A stretch of DNA of 64,000 bases from Solea solea (lineage: Eukaryota; Chordata; Actinopteri; Pleuronectiformes; Soleidae): positions 16,690,881 to 16,754,880 of the forward strand of contig NC_081136.1 in assembly GCF_958295425.1 (NCBI RefSeq). The letters are read 5' to 3'. Of this stretch, positions 1 to 24,000 are shown in pieces (positions within the stretch are counted from its first letter, which is position 1; each line of letters starts with the position of its first letter). A program made the translations under genes and the position numbers. The notes beneath the pieces were generated by a model. The model did not search any database, was not told where the DNA came from, and worked only from the letters and a program-made list of their open reading frames with translations.

Positions 1-190
1 GGCTTCCAGTACAAATTCAGTTCTTATGACACCACTATTCACTACATGGGCAATGTACGAACATGTGCCTATTTTGATACTGTAGTATAATGGATTACAA
101 TAATGTGCAGAACTGCTAAGTAGCACATATCAACACCTGTTGTTGTTGTTAATACTTCTTAATCAAAACCACTTTTTGTTCACACTACAG

Positions 191-1236
<1,046 letters not shown>

Positions 1237-1775
1237 GTACACAGACACTTCAACAAATGGGATTCAGATGTACCAATGACATTCAGTATGTGGGGCCCAG
1301 CAGAGATTCAACTAAAATTGTGGATAAATTAATCCTTTGATGTAATCAGTAATATGGACTGAATGTACTGACCTTGCCAATGAAATATGACCTCACACTG
1401 GCTGCGTCTCAATAGTGTTAAATTACTTTCTTTTCACCAGTGTTTCCCAACAAGTCAATGTAACTCACCCTTTGGCAGACCTCTTTGACCCAGAGAAGTA
1501 GCTGTTTTACCACTGTAACGAATCAGGAGGAATCTTGCATTTAATGTTGATTTCATTGGGAGAAGCTAGTCACAATTTACAGTGGGTGAAATTGGTCTCA
1601 GACACGAAAGAACAGGAAGAAAGTTAGTTGACACTGTTGAGATGGAGCCATTTTTTGAAATACAGATTAGCACTGTGTAAAGGGGGAGGGGTTCTGAATA
1701 CGAAAAGGTCTGCCACAAATGCATTTTTTTGTACAAGGTTGTGAAAATAAATCGTCCTTTTCAGAGCGAATTGTC
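1237..1775 (+). other. ostc: ostc 3' UTR, approximate end
   Basis: Sequence after the ostc stop has no coding signal. The first AATAAA on this strand that could end the transcript is at 1746-1751, and another is at 2147-2152. The end given is inferred from the first signal, and no cleavage site is visible directly. Confidence 0.45.
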
Positions 1776-2734
1776 ATTGTCATTTGTATCCATTTCCATC
1801 CATTCCATCACGGTGAAAGACAAGGAAAATCATGGACAGGTCGCCAGTCCATCACAGGGCCTTGTATGCATTTATCATAAACAATTCATCTTAGATTTCC
1901 ACTGCACAGGTTCTTGTGACAGACACTTGCACAACACTCGTGAACATGAAGATTCTACTTAACCAATGTAATTTACCCTCCAGTAGGTGGTGCCATATAT
2001 CCATAATTTTATCAACAAGATAACAGATAGAAAAATGTCTGAAAATCTGATCTTTTGTGTATATTTTACACCCAAAAAAATCAGAAAATGCTCCCACCAA
2101 TTTTATTTTTTTTTAGTTTCATGACAGAGACAGACTGTATGAGGAAAATAAAGTTCTACATGTGTAAGTGCAAATAAGGTCACTTATAAGACCTTCATTT
2201 CCACACATTCTGTGACATGCAAACATTCATTGCAAATTAAAGTTTACAGCAGTAAATCCAAATGCTCTTATGCCGGACCTTAAAACACCTGTGAATAAGA
2301 TAATTCAGAAAACTATGAGGGGGGGAATACAATCAAATTATTATTGGTAATAAATTAAAACAGTGCCACAAAAAGAAAGGCATCATACAGTTCAGAATCT
2401 GCATCCCCCAATTCATTTGTTATTAATGGGTATTAAATAATTTTTAATAAATGTTTTCACATTTTAGATTACATAAATGTAAAAACTCACGTCCCTTCCC
2501 TGTTAATAAACTCAAGTGGACTGTTAAATAGTTGCAGGTTTGTCAAACAGTGTCTCTATTTTGGCTGAGACAGAACAGACAAGCTGTTGACCAATACTCT
2601 CTTTACTAACATTTCCCTTGCACTTGATTCGAGCCGATTCTCTAAGAGAGGGCAGACGTCAGGGTCAGAATTCAGTGTTATACAGTATTCACAATCCATA
2701 CGGTGACACATCGCAAGATTTACATACAAATAAA
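1776..2734. other. Intergenic region between convergent ostc and etnppl
   Basis: There is no gene here. Bases near 1835-1862 match the block near 54745-54770 and are a fragment of a dispersed repeat. The rest is AT-rich unique-looking sequence. Both genes point into this interval. Confidence 0.6.
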
Positions 2735-2740
2735 TTTATT
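2735..2740 (-). terminator. etnppl: Putative etnppl polyadenylation signal
   Basis: The + strand reads tttatt, which is AATAAA on the gene strand, about 310 bases past the etnppl stop codon. It is the best-placed signal, but I cannot confirm use. Confidence 0.45.
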
Positions 2741-3048
2741 AAAATCATGTTTTCAAAGTCAGTGTTGGCAGAAGATGAGATGTACAACTTAACACAATTA
2801 GGGACTTTTCTTGTCCTAAAGTGAAACAATGTTCAAGATGCTTTGCTGAACACATGGCTTGATCCCGAGTACAATTTAAACAAACCAAGATCTCACAGAC
2901 ATACAGTACATTGTTGTTTTTATAAAACATTTCTGATCAGGCTAAATACTAAAGCACCTTTACCCCGGGATTCTGTCACCTTTAAAATTTAGGACCTCTG
3001 TTTAATCACATGGGTGATAAAGTGCTCACACAAAGTTCACATGAGGTT

Positions 3049-14569
<11,521 letters not shown>

Positions 14570-14663
14570 TCTAATGTTGTCCGGCACGACGACGACGCGC
14601 GCTTCTCCTGCCCAAACACACAACCACTGAGCCTCAGCTGCGCAAGCACGAACGACCCGGCTC

Positions 14664-14670
14664 TATTTAT
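14664..14670 (-). promoter_or_regulatory. etnppl: Candidate etnppl TATA-like box in a CpG-rich promoter
   Basis: On the gene strand the sequence reads gATAAATAg about 95 bases before the ATG. It sits inside a short CG-dense patch (about 14580-14720), the most CG-dense stretch I noticed near this gene. Position and sequence fit a TATA box giving a 5' UTR of roughly 65 bases. This is inference only. Confidence 0.4.
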
Positions 14671-14720
14671 CCATACGTGAACGCGCACGCAGCGCCCCGG
14701 CGCCGCCAAACGCCAGCTCT

Positions 14721-15066
14721 ACAGTACGTCACAGCTGCGGTGCAGCTGTTCGAAGAATGTGTGACGCACAGTCCAGTGGAAAAACAAATTGATACATTTA
14801 TTTTCCGAAATTTAGTACATGTCACAACAACAAATGGGAAAATATAAGAGCAAAACACATTTTAAAATATGTTTTTTGCGTTTTGTGACTTTAGTTAGGG
14901 CTCAATGCCACTTTTTAGGGACCGATGCCAGTCCGAGCCTTTAGCAGAATTTGATTTGGTCTAGTTGATGCGCATGACTCGAACACTGGCAGGTGTCATG
15001 AAATCAGAATGTTCTTGTATTCATTCATTCATTCAATCATGCCACTTGTTTAAGTTATTTAATATG

Positions 15067-15097
<31 letters not shown>

Positions 15098-17368
15098 ACT
15101 CGACTGCTTGGGAAGCAGCCGCTTAGTTCGCTTATGCCTCGGGCTGGCCCTGCCAATAACGGTGCCAATGTCACAACCTCAGTACCTCAGTAGTTGTTTG
15201 ACATATTTTAAACTAATATACTGTTGACATCACATTCGTTCTGATGCAATTCCATCCAATTCCGCAAGAAATATTACATTTCAGTTAAGAAAATAAATCA
15301 CCCCACAACAAAATAAAATAATCAAGAAGAACTTTTTAACTTATTTGCTTAGTGAAGTAGTATTTATGTTGTATTGAGGGTTACAGAATCGTGTCAGATT
15401 TCGCAGTGCTGAGCAAAATCCAGACATTTTGCCCAGTATCAGACCAATACTGACACCGAGAATCATGTTTGTTGTTTTCTTATTTGATGCACTTTTTTTT
15501 ATTCGTTTTGCCATTATTTTTTTGATCATTTGTTGTTCTACTTATGGTTGTGTTTTTGAATATGCATTTTGCATTATCATTTATTACTGCTCATTGTTAT
15601 TTTAAAATAGATGAACAAAAAAATAAAATAAAATAAACAGTTAAACTTGGCTTAATTTTCACCAGCTGCAATACGCCAATCTCAATAGCATTCAAGAAGA
15701 GACACTGGGGGTAGAACACACTAACTCCACAGAGTGGAGAAAGCCTTCCGTCAAAAAGGGATCCAAACCTGTGACCTTGCTGTGAGGCAACAATGTGAGC
15801 AACTGTTCACTGTTCCAATGTCTGACCTAAGAATTTCCTTTTTTTAATTCTTGTAGGCTTTTTATAGCAGTGTACTGTACATACTGACTACCAATAAAAG
15901 CAAATCTTCTGCACGACATATTTGAAAGACTGCATTTATTTGGCTCCAATGGTACAGTCATATTAAATGTCATCTTGAAATATAATAGTGTGTGAACTCG
16001 AGGGTCTTCAATCAAGTGGGTAAAAAAAGAAACAAAAGAAAAACACAAATGCATTACATAAACCAAAACATACAGTATATTGTGCCACAACTAAAGAAAA
16101 AAGGAAGTTGTAACTTAAAGAGAAGTCACAAAGTAGATTTAGTGTGATATTTTTGATTTTGTACCACAATGGTGTTTATTTTGGACAAACGAAACATTTG
16201 TTTTATTGATTTTAATTATCTAAGTAAGGCTGCAGTGCACTAAAGGCTTTGGAGTGTGAGATATTAAAAGAATTACGCTCTTTGACTCTCATAACATTTA
16301 TTCTGAAAAGGATTCATAACTAGAAGGTTGGTTATGAGTGTATATATTACTCATTCTTCAGAGGAAACATTTTGAAATGGTGACAAACGCCCAGATGTGG
16401 GATATTCAGAGCTGCTTGCTCTTGCTAATACTGACACGGAAAGAAATGTTGGCACTTCTGCTCGCGGCAGAATCATCTAAATGTTAAACACAACAAATAT
16501 GTCAACCAAATACAAAAATACATTTTGAAAATTAGCTGCACATGTTAAAGATACAGCAACTCGTAACAACGGCTGGGTTTGTCAAACACAAGAATTTAAA
16601 AAAAGAAACGCGTTGCAAAAATCTCCGTTAATACAAAGTAATGGAAAGAACACTTTAAAAAGGGAAGGAAAAAACAGAGAAAAGAAATTGAGATTTCAAT
16701 GAAATGTTTGTCCATGTTTGCAGGTATAGTGGTATACAGCGTCGCAGGACTGAACAAATGGAGCTCCACAGATCACAGTTGTGATGTGACATTTCAGCTG
16801 CATTTGATGCCACACATATTGACCAAAGTATAAATTGCACTTATTTCCAAATGAGCACACACATTTTTAACAGTACATTAATGATCAACTATACATATAT
16901 CAAACTACATTCAATGCAAAAAAAGAAAGAAAAGAGAAAGAGTGACAGAAAGCTGCGATGTTTAACACGGTGACATGAGCTGAGCCCCGTCAGCATTCAG
17001 CCCGTGAGCGCTTTGTTGTCATGGTAACCTCTCTGACACACTGAATCATAAATAGAAAAGCAGACGCAGTGCACGGATAGCTAATGATCTGACGTGAACA
17101 CGCCTTCGCACTGAGAGCCTGTTGCGCGTCTGCGTCACGACGTCTTAGCGTGATCCAAAATCCGCTGCACGTGATGGAGACGAATGAAAGGAATGCTGTC
17201 GAGAAACCGAAATGCCTTCACTTAAGAAATAATAGGGAAAAGAAATAAATAACGTACCGCTTAAAAAAACTGAGACAAAAAAAATACACACACATATGTA
17301 CGTATATGCACAAGAAATAAAAGCCCAACAACAATAAAGAAACCTGTTGTGTTGTTCTTGCCACTATT
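14721..17368. other. Intergenic region upstream of etnppl
   Basis: There is no supported gene. It contains dispersed-repeat fragments near 15090-15150 and 15715-15830. Several TTTATT motifs (15580, 15935, 16175, 16297) could serve as distal polyadenylation signals for a long col25a1 3' UTR on the - strand. Confidence 0.5.
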
Positions 17369-17842
17369 AGCGCTTTTCCATGATACAGTTCAGCCATGGC
17401 TCAGTGTGACCAATTTCTTTGCTTTTCCATTAGGGGGCAGTAACTGGTAACTGGTGTTTTTTTGGTACCTGCTCTGGCGAGGTTCCAAGAGAGCTGAGCT
17501 GATACTAAAATGTGACGTCAACAGACCGCTGGCCACTGATTGGCCAGAGAGTGTCGTCACTGGAAGAGTCATGAGCGCGATGTCTGACACAAGAATCAAA
17601 CCGGACAATGCCGAATAGTACTACTTAAAAATCATGAAAACATGTTGATCTCCAACATTTAGACAAGGTCTGTGCTCCAGTCATGCAGGAAGTATTGAAC
17701 TAATCTTTTTAATGATCTTTTTAAAGACAAAAATGTCACTAGTTTGTGTCATGCAATGACGACCCCGCCCACATTGAAGAGGTATAAAGTACTGGAACAC
17801 GACATGCCCGATAGTGCTCAAACTGTATAATGGAAAAGCGCC
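17369..17842. mobile_element. hAT-like MITE with GGCGCTTTTCCAT inverted ends, copy 1
   Basis: The left end agcgcttttccatgatacag and the right end, reverse-complemented ggcgcttttccattatacag, form a 22-base terminal inverted repeat with two mismatches. Internal sequence (tggccactgattgg, gagtcatgagcg) is shared with copy 2 at 58621-59151. There is no open frame of transposase type. No clear target-site duplication was seen. Confidence 0.75.
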
Positions 17843-20814
17843 ATATCAGTGAAGCACCTTTGATAACAATGAGATAAACTGTACTTTCAAACCGAAACCA
17901 TGTGGGTTGGAATCTTCTCCACCGTGTGGTTACAGGTACATCACAACAAAATGTTGGTATTTTTCATCCGCTCTTAACAGTAAAGTCGCTCATGCATATA
18001 TAGTATATGTTTTTTTTCTTACATGTACAGCAAAGAGAAGACGTACTGTGTTGACCTTGCGTAGCACCCACTACATCAGGGGGCAATTCCAATGCAGGTG
18101 AAAGATAAATCGAGCTACTTTTCTACTCCATTTAGTTTTTGCTCCGCATGATATGGAATGTGACATAACTGGCCACCTTTTAGCTTGTGGTTTTTTTTTT
18201 GATTCACGGAAACCGACTGTTTTCAGCTTTTTTCCTGGCGCCGCATCCTCTACTTTAAGACAATACATTATGTGTAGCATGAGATGGTTCTATTTCATAA
18301 AACTACCTTTGTCTGACGACTGACACCCTGGGGCCCAAGGGCTCAGGGGGCCCTGAAGCCCAAGCCTCGGAGCTACTATACCGATGTCTTCAATACTATG
18401 GCCTTGTTTAGCCTGCAGCCCGAATCAGATTTGTAAGCATATCGAACAGAATCTGATCTTCCTGACCAACTGTTCACATTATATACTGCAAGCGATCCGA
18501 TCCGATCTGTGTGTCCATATTGACATTGTCTAGTCTAGTCTTCCACATGGATTTCTATAATTACAGGCCACACCTTGGACAAACAAGTAGTCTAAACCAG
18601 TGGTTCTCAAACTCTTTATATCAAGAAACACCTGAGAAAATACTGAGCTCTCCAAGTAACACCATTATCACCAACGTTAAAATACAGTGGTGTAAATAGG
18701 CCACGCAAAGTCAGCTACGGGCTTTTCACAGGGGGCAGATTTATTCCCAATGAGATTCAAACTACTTCAAACTGTGTTGATGATTTAAAGAACCTCCAAT
18801 CAACTTCCGTCTCTCTAAATCTACGTCATCGTTGTAGTTGTCGAGGGACGCAGAACGACGGGATTCCACTGAATGCGTCTAAATTCAGTATGGTGTCAAA
18901 ACAGGGAGCAGTGCTGAATTCTGCTGAATTGAAGCATTGTGTTCCTTTTTTCTACAGGAACAACGACACAAACCGAATTGGTGGATGCAGAAACATTGAC
19001 TGAGGTGGATGCATATTACTTCCAATGCCATGAGAGAGTTGCTATGCATTGGATACGCATTCAGCGGAATCCTGGGGGAAGACACTTCAGTTTGAGTTGC
19101 CAAAAAAACAAGCTAGATACAATCTGGATATGCTTAAATATCCGATTTGGGCTGCAGTCTTTACACAAGGCCTTAGTTATTCATCCCAGTATTTAAATGA
19201 ATCCAAATAACACTGGTTATGTTAAGTGATATATGTTAATAGGGCCCCTTCACTCATATTCCAATTGTTATGTTTAGGTTATTGATCCATTATTAATCGA
19301 TTACTAAATTAGTCGTCACCTATTTTGATAAAAATGAATAAAACAAGCCCTATGATTTTTCAGCTTCTTAAATGTGAATATTTTCTGTTTTCTTTGCTCA
19401 ATATAACAAAGAAATCATTTAAAAAATAATAAGAATTTTGTTTGGTAGACAAGACATTTAAGAACACCATCATTTTCGAGGTTAGGGAAACACCGATACA
19501 TTTTTTAAAATTATTATTTTATAATAAAGCAAATTTAGCTTGTGGGAGGGAGATAATCTGTCAGATTCCTGATATTTTAAACTTTTACGATTTTTGTAAC
19601 TTGTGTACCTGCAGCGGGGGAAGTGACAACACCTTATAAAGAACCTTCCATAGAATAAGTCCAGAGTGAATGAGCAGCTTAACTGAAAACTGCAATGGTT
19701 TTTGTTTTGCACAAACAGCGAGAGCTCGTAAGATCAGAGGCTGTACAAGAACACAATCATACTGCGTTTTAACATCATAAAAAACAAAATGATACGAGGA
19801 AAAACAAAGCACAATGTCTTTACAATAATCACAAACTTTCTTATATGTGTATGTATACATACATGTATACATACACATACATAAAACCAAACAAACCTTA
19901 ACCTTCTGAAATAAAAACCATTCCAATAATTAAAAATATGATATAAAGATGTACATTTCTGATAAAGGAATGAATAAAAGCTTGAGGCACCGAAGGCTAT
20001 TATACACAAAAATACAATGTTTTAAGAATGAGAGCAAACAAGAAAGACAGAAAGATGGTTGCGTTCTGTTGACGCTCTCAGTTCAGGCCCCGAAGCGTTT
20101 GCAGGTTGGAACACACACACACACCGATGAGTCTCAGAATCCATTTCCCCGCTCTGAGAGGGGCGTCCAGCGGCAGACTTGTCCAAATGTCAGACCCTCA
20201 TTCGGTGAGGTGACATCACACTGACGACGCCGAGCCACGAGTGCGACGGTGAAAAAAAACCCTGCTGATATCAGAGCCTCTCGCAGGTATCACCAAAATA
20301 AAGCAACAACAACCAACAGCTTTACTTTCTGGGGACTTTTCAGGCTACCAGCCATGGCGTGACTCCCTTGAAGGAAGATTAGAGGAAAACAATTACTAAT
20401 GCAGAGCTGTGTGTGGGTTTCTTTGTTTTTGCGTTAGTGTTGTTCTTTGCTGCAGAAGCCGTGACGCGACCACAAAATGGTGACATGTATGTACAATACA
20501 TATAGTTTCAGTACACGAGTCATGCTTTTGCAGGGGTGCAATGTCCTGTTTGGCACAGTCTTTTTTTTTTTTTTTTAGTCCTCCAGAAAATGATGCTGCG
20601 TGAATGGATGGTGAGCTTATTGGGACGAAAACAACACAAAACACCTAGCGTTTGGTGTTAGACGGCCAGTCCAGATCCCCTTCCTCCTCCATCTTGTCCA
20701 CGTTCCCTTCACCTTCATGGATCTGGCTGTGCCGCGACACTCCAAGTCTGAGCCATGCAAAGACTAAAGAGACAAGTTCCGCTGCCAGCCAAGGATCCAA
20801 ACTCGCAGACAGAC
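17843..20814. other. Gene-poor interval downstream of col25a1
   Basis: It holds a GTGGTTCTCAAAC-type repeat fragment (about 18597-18720), a repeat fragment near 19263-19420 related to 29686-30012, and otherwise AT-rich unique-looking sequence. It may be the distal col25a1 3' UTR, but nothing proves transcription. Confidence 0.45.
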
Positions 20815-21024
20815 ACACACACGTGTTGTTTTTTATTTTCTCTCCACACAGCAATGTGAGTAGAAGCAGCTAATGGTGTGAAACCAGGGACGGTTATTAT
20901 TGTACACATAGACTTCTTTTCTTTTAGACTATTTTTTTTTTCCCCATTTAAAAAAACAACAACTATAAATACAATAAAAGAAGCATTATTTACAAACTCC
21001 ATGCGTTTCAGGTTAGAGTGATCA
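20815..21024 (-). other. col25a1: col25a1 terminal exon: stop codon plus 3' UTR
   Basis: The acceptor has a very strong pyrimidine tract (CT-runs then ten T, then gcag), and the first three exon bases are TGA (21022-21024). Spliced in phase 0 after ...PMPGCWQK, it stops the protein at once, which matches the family C terminus. An AATAAA on this strand at 20832-20837 is followed within about 10 bases by a GT-rich run, a plausible short polyadenylation site. The 3' limit is inferred. Confidence 0.65.
20832..20837 (-). terminator. col25a1: Putative proximal col25a1 polyadenylation signal
   Basis: AATAAA on the gene strand lies about 190 bases into the terminal exon, with a downstream GTGTGTGTGTCTGTCTG element. 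Longer isoforms using distal signals are possible. Confidence 0.5.
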
Positions 21025-24000
21025 CTGCAAAAAAAAAACACAGGGGGGGGAGGGGGGAGAGAATGACATGATGATGTTTGCATCTGGTTTCATGATTGAG
21101 TTGTACATGATCTGAGTGAGACGGTTCACATCTCAAAACGTTCAAAATCGCATGCAAAAACGTCAACAGACAGAAACACACAAGGAGAAACTGACAGAGG
21201 AACCACACGTTTGTTTTTTAAGAGGAGAACAAATAAGTCAATCACAGCTTAAAGTGGAACTATGCAGGATTTGACCCTAATTTTCACCCAAACAGCTTTG
21301 GATGCATTGTGATGTTTAAATGGTTTGTTGCTGGGAGATTGACGGTTGTCTCCACTCCCCCTACTGTCTGTTAGCTGAGAAAACCATTGTTGGAGGAAGC
21401 AAAGAAGAGGAAATGACAGTCTGACGGAGCGAAGGGCCACACACGAGCAAAGTTCCGCTTTAATTTTTCCTATTGTATCACACTTAAATCTGCAGTGCGT
21501 AACTTTTAAATACAAACAAACGTCAGCTGTATTCAAACCATTGCAAAATGTATTCACACAACGCTGAGTAAGCCTATCACCATATCATGGTGTTTCAATC
21601 TCGTGTCACCCAAAACAATCCCGCGCTGCACACAGGAAATTATTGTGCTAGTAAAGCAAGATAGCAGCAAACAGGTTGGAGTGTGACTAAAAACACAAAG
21701 AAGCACACAAAAAACCCTGTCGTTTAGCAGTTTCCCATGATGGCCCACCCCTGTGCTGCTCCCTTGGTCAGGTCTGATAGTTTTGCCTGACAGAGCCTGT
21801 TTTCAGATGAACGATGCAGCATACAGATGACTTTACACACTGCAGCTTTAAATAAAGATTTAAGGTTGTCATTTTTTATGCCAATTTCAGGCTTTTTTGA
21901 TTTTTAAACTCTGTCTCCCTCTCACATACTGTGCAGTTCCATTGAGTCATATTATTCAGGATACACTTGTCTTACCTTCTGCCAGCATCCAGGCATTGGT
22001 AAACCATCTGGGCCCTGTTAAGAGAGGAGGAGCAGGGGAGAGAAACAATGAGAACTGCAGGAGGAGTGGAAAGCTTATGGAAAATCATGATAAATGATGT
22101 TGATTTTGTGCCAAACACACAACAACATGCCTGAACACATAAGCCCAAATAATAAAAACAGGAGATAATAGAGACGGAAGCTCCCATCCTGTCTAACTGA
22201 GACATCACAGAGACTCTATTCCTCCATATCTCTGTGTTAAAGTCATTGTACAACAAATTAAACCACATTTAAGATACATTTTAAAATCTGAACCTTTTTT
22301 AAAAAAATAATTATATTCTCTTTTGTAGTTGCTGTCTCAACCTTACAGGATTTAAGTCCTCAAAATTTAAATAGATTGCATGTGTGATTTTTTGATTTAA
22401 CACGTTGGTGAAATTCAGGGAATTGTTGCATATTGAATTATTACAACTGTAAAATGAAGTAAGGAGGATATTTATTTGCGCAATAATTTTCCTTATACTT
22501 ACGCAATATACGCAATAAATGTCTCTCATGACCTCGAATTCTCCTACATGCAATAAAAATAGTGTAATATTCCTTTGGACATTCAATATTTCTCACTTGT
22601 CTACAGTCTTCTCTTCCTTTCCGTCTTTTAACCTAGTAGGTTTTGTAGATATCTTTTTTATATATTGAATTTTTGTAGTGTCATATTCCCTGCCTGATTC
22701 TTATTGCCTTTTTGTACACTTTTGTTTTATTTTTTGTACTTTTTCACTTCTGTGTAAGTTGTTCTTGTTTTCTCTGCCTGTCAATAAACTGACTCTGAAA
22801 CCTTTGCATAAGAATTCCTATGTGCCCAGTCTGTTCATGCACAAGTAGCAAATAAACATCTTTAATCTTTTCGTGAATTTATCTTTTTTTGGACATCTGC
22901 GAAATCAATAAAAAAATATTTCCCACGTGCAAAACACAGTACCTCATCTCATGCATTGGCAAACATATGTCAACTCTTTTGTTTTAGTGGCCCCACCATT
23001 TTCAGTGCTTCAGAACATTAGCAATGAAATGCAACAAAATTGTTGGGACACTATAACAAAGCAGTTGTTGTCCTTATAATTAAGCCACGGCAACTAAAAT
23101 ATAATGAGATGGCAATTTGTGAATCTCTTCTTACCTGTCATGGCTCACAGTATTCACAATAGTATGCCTAGTTACACTCTATGCTATCGCTTCACACACT
23201 CATGTTTGACCACAGCATTATAATGTCATGCATTTACACAGGACTGTTTCAGAAACATAAACAAAAATCATTAAAATACAAATTACAAACTTCATTTTGA
23301 ATTGCCCGAATAGGTCAAATGGAAATAAGTGATTTTCTCTTCTCTTCATGGTCTGGCCCAATTGGTACAAATACAGAAAGGGATAAGGGGAAGTTAACAG
23401 AGTAGAGGAGGGGGTTCATGTGCCTGTAGCTTGGGCAACACATCAGTAAAGCTAGTCTGTGTTAGCATTCAAGTTAAAAGGTCAATAGAAGAACTTGAAG
23501 GAAACAGGTTTTTAAGCAGAACTTTTTTTTTCTCAAGCTTTAATCCAGGGAATTACAGGACTGAGTTAGAGAGATAGATCAATATTCTATAATCATTTGA
23601 CTTCTCATTATGTCTGAAAAAGGCTGCTTGCGGTTAGTTAGCGTGCAGGTTTTTAAATTATTATTATTTTTTTAAAGGTAATGTAAAATATAGTGATGAA
23701 AAATGTATACATGCTTGTTGTTGTGCTCTTTAGTCATGCATGAATGTGTTTCAGCTGTGGCTGGAGGTGAGAGGCATGCATGGGTACACGTTGGTGGTGG
23801 AGGAGGAGGAAGAAGAGAAATACTGTACCAATTGGCATGGGGCATCCAGCCCGTCCAGACCTGGCTGCCCTGGTTCCCCCTTTTCACCCTTAAATCCCCG
23901 GAAACCCTGTTTGCAAAGACGACCTGGCAGTGTTACTGGGAGAGAGGTGGACCGCCCTCAAAACCTTGCATCTGTCCACCGTGACCGACGCAAGAGTGGG

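Noticed and set aside
20645..20854. - strand open frame ending in an acidic tail and NTKR before TAG
   Set aside because: I considered it as an alternative col25a1 last exon, but no good acceptor joins it in phase 0, and the TGA exon at 21024 fits the family C terminus.
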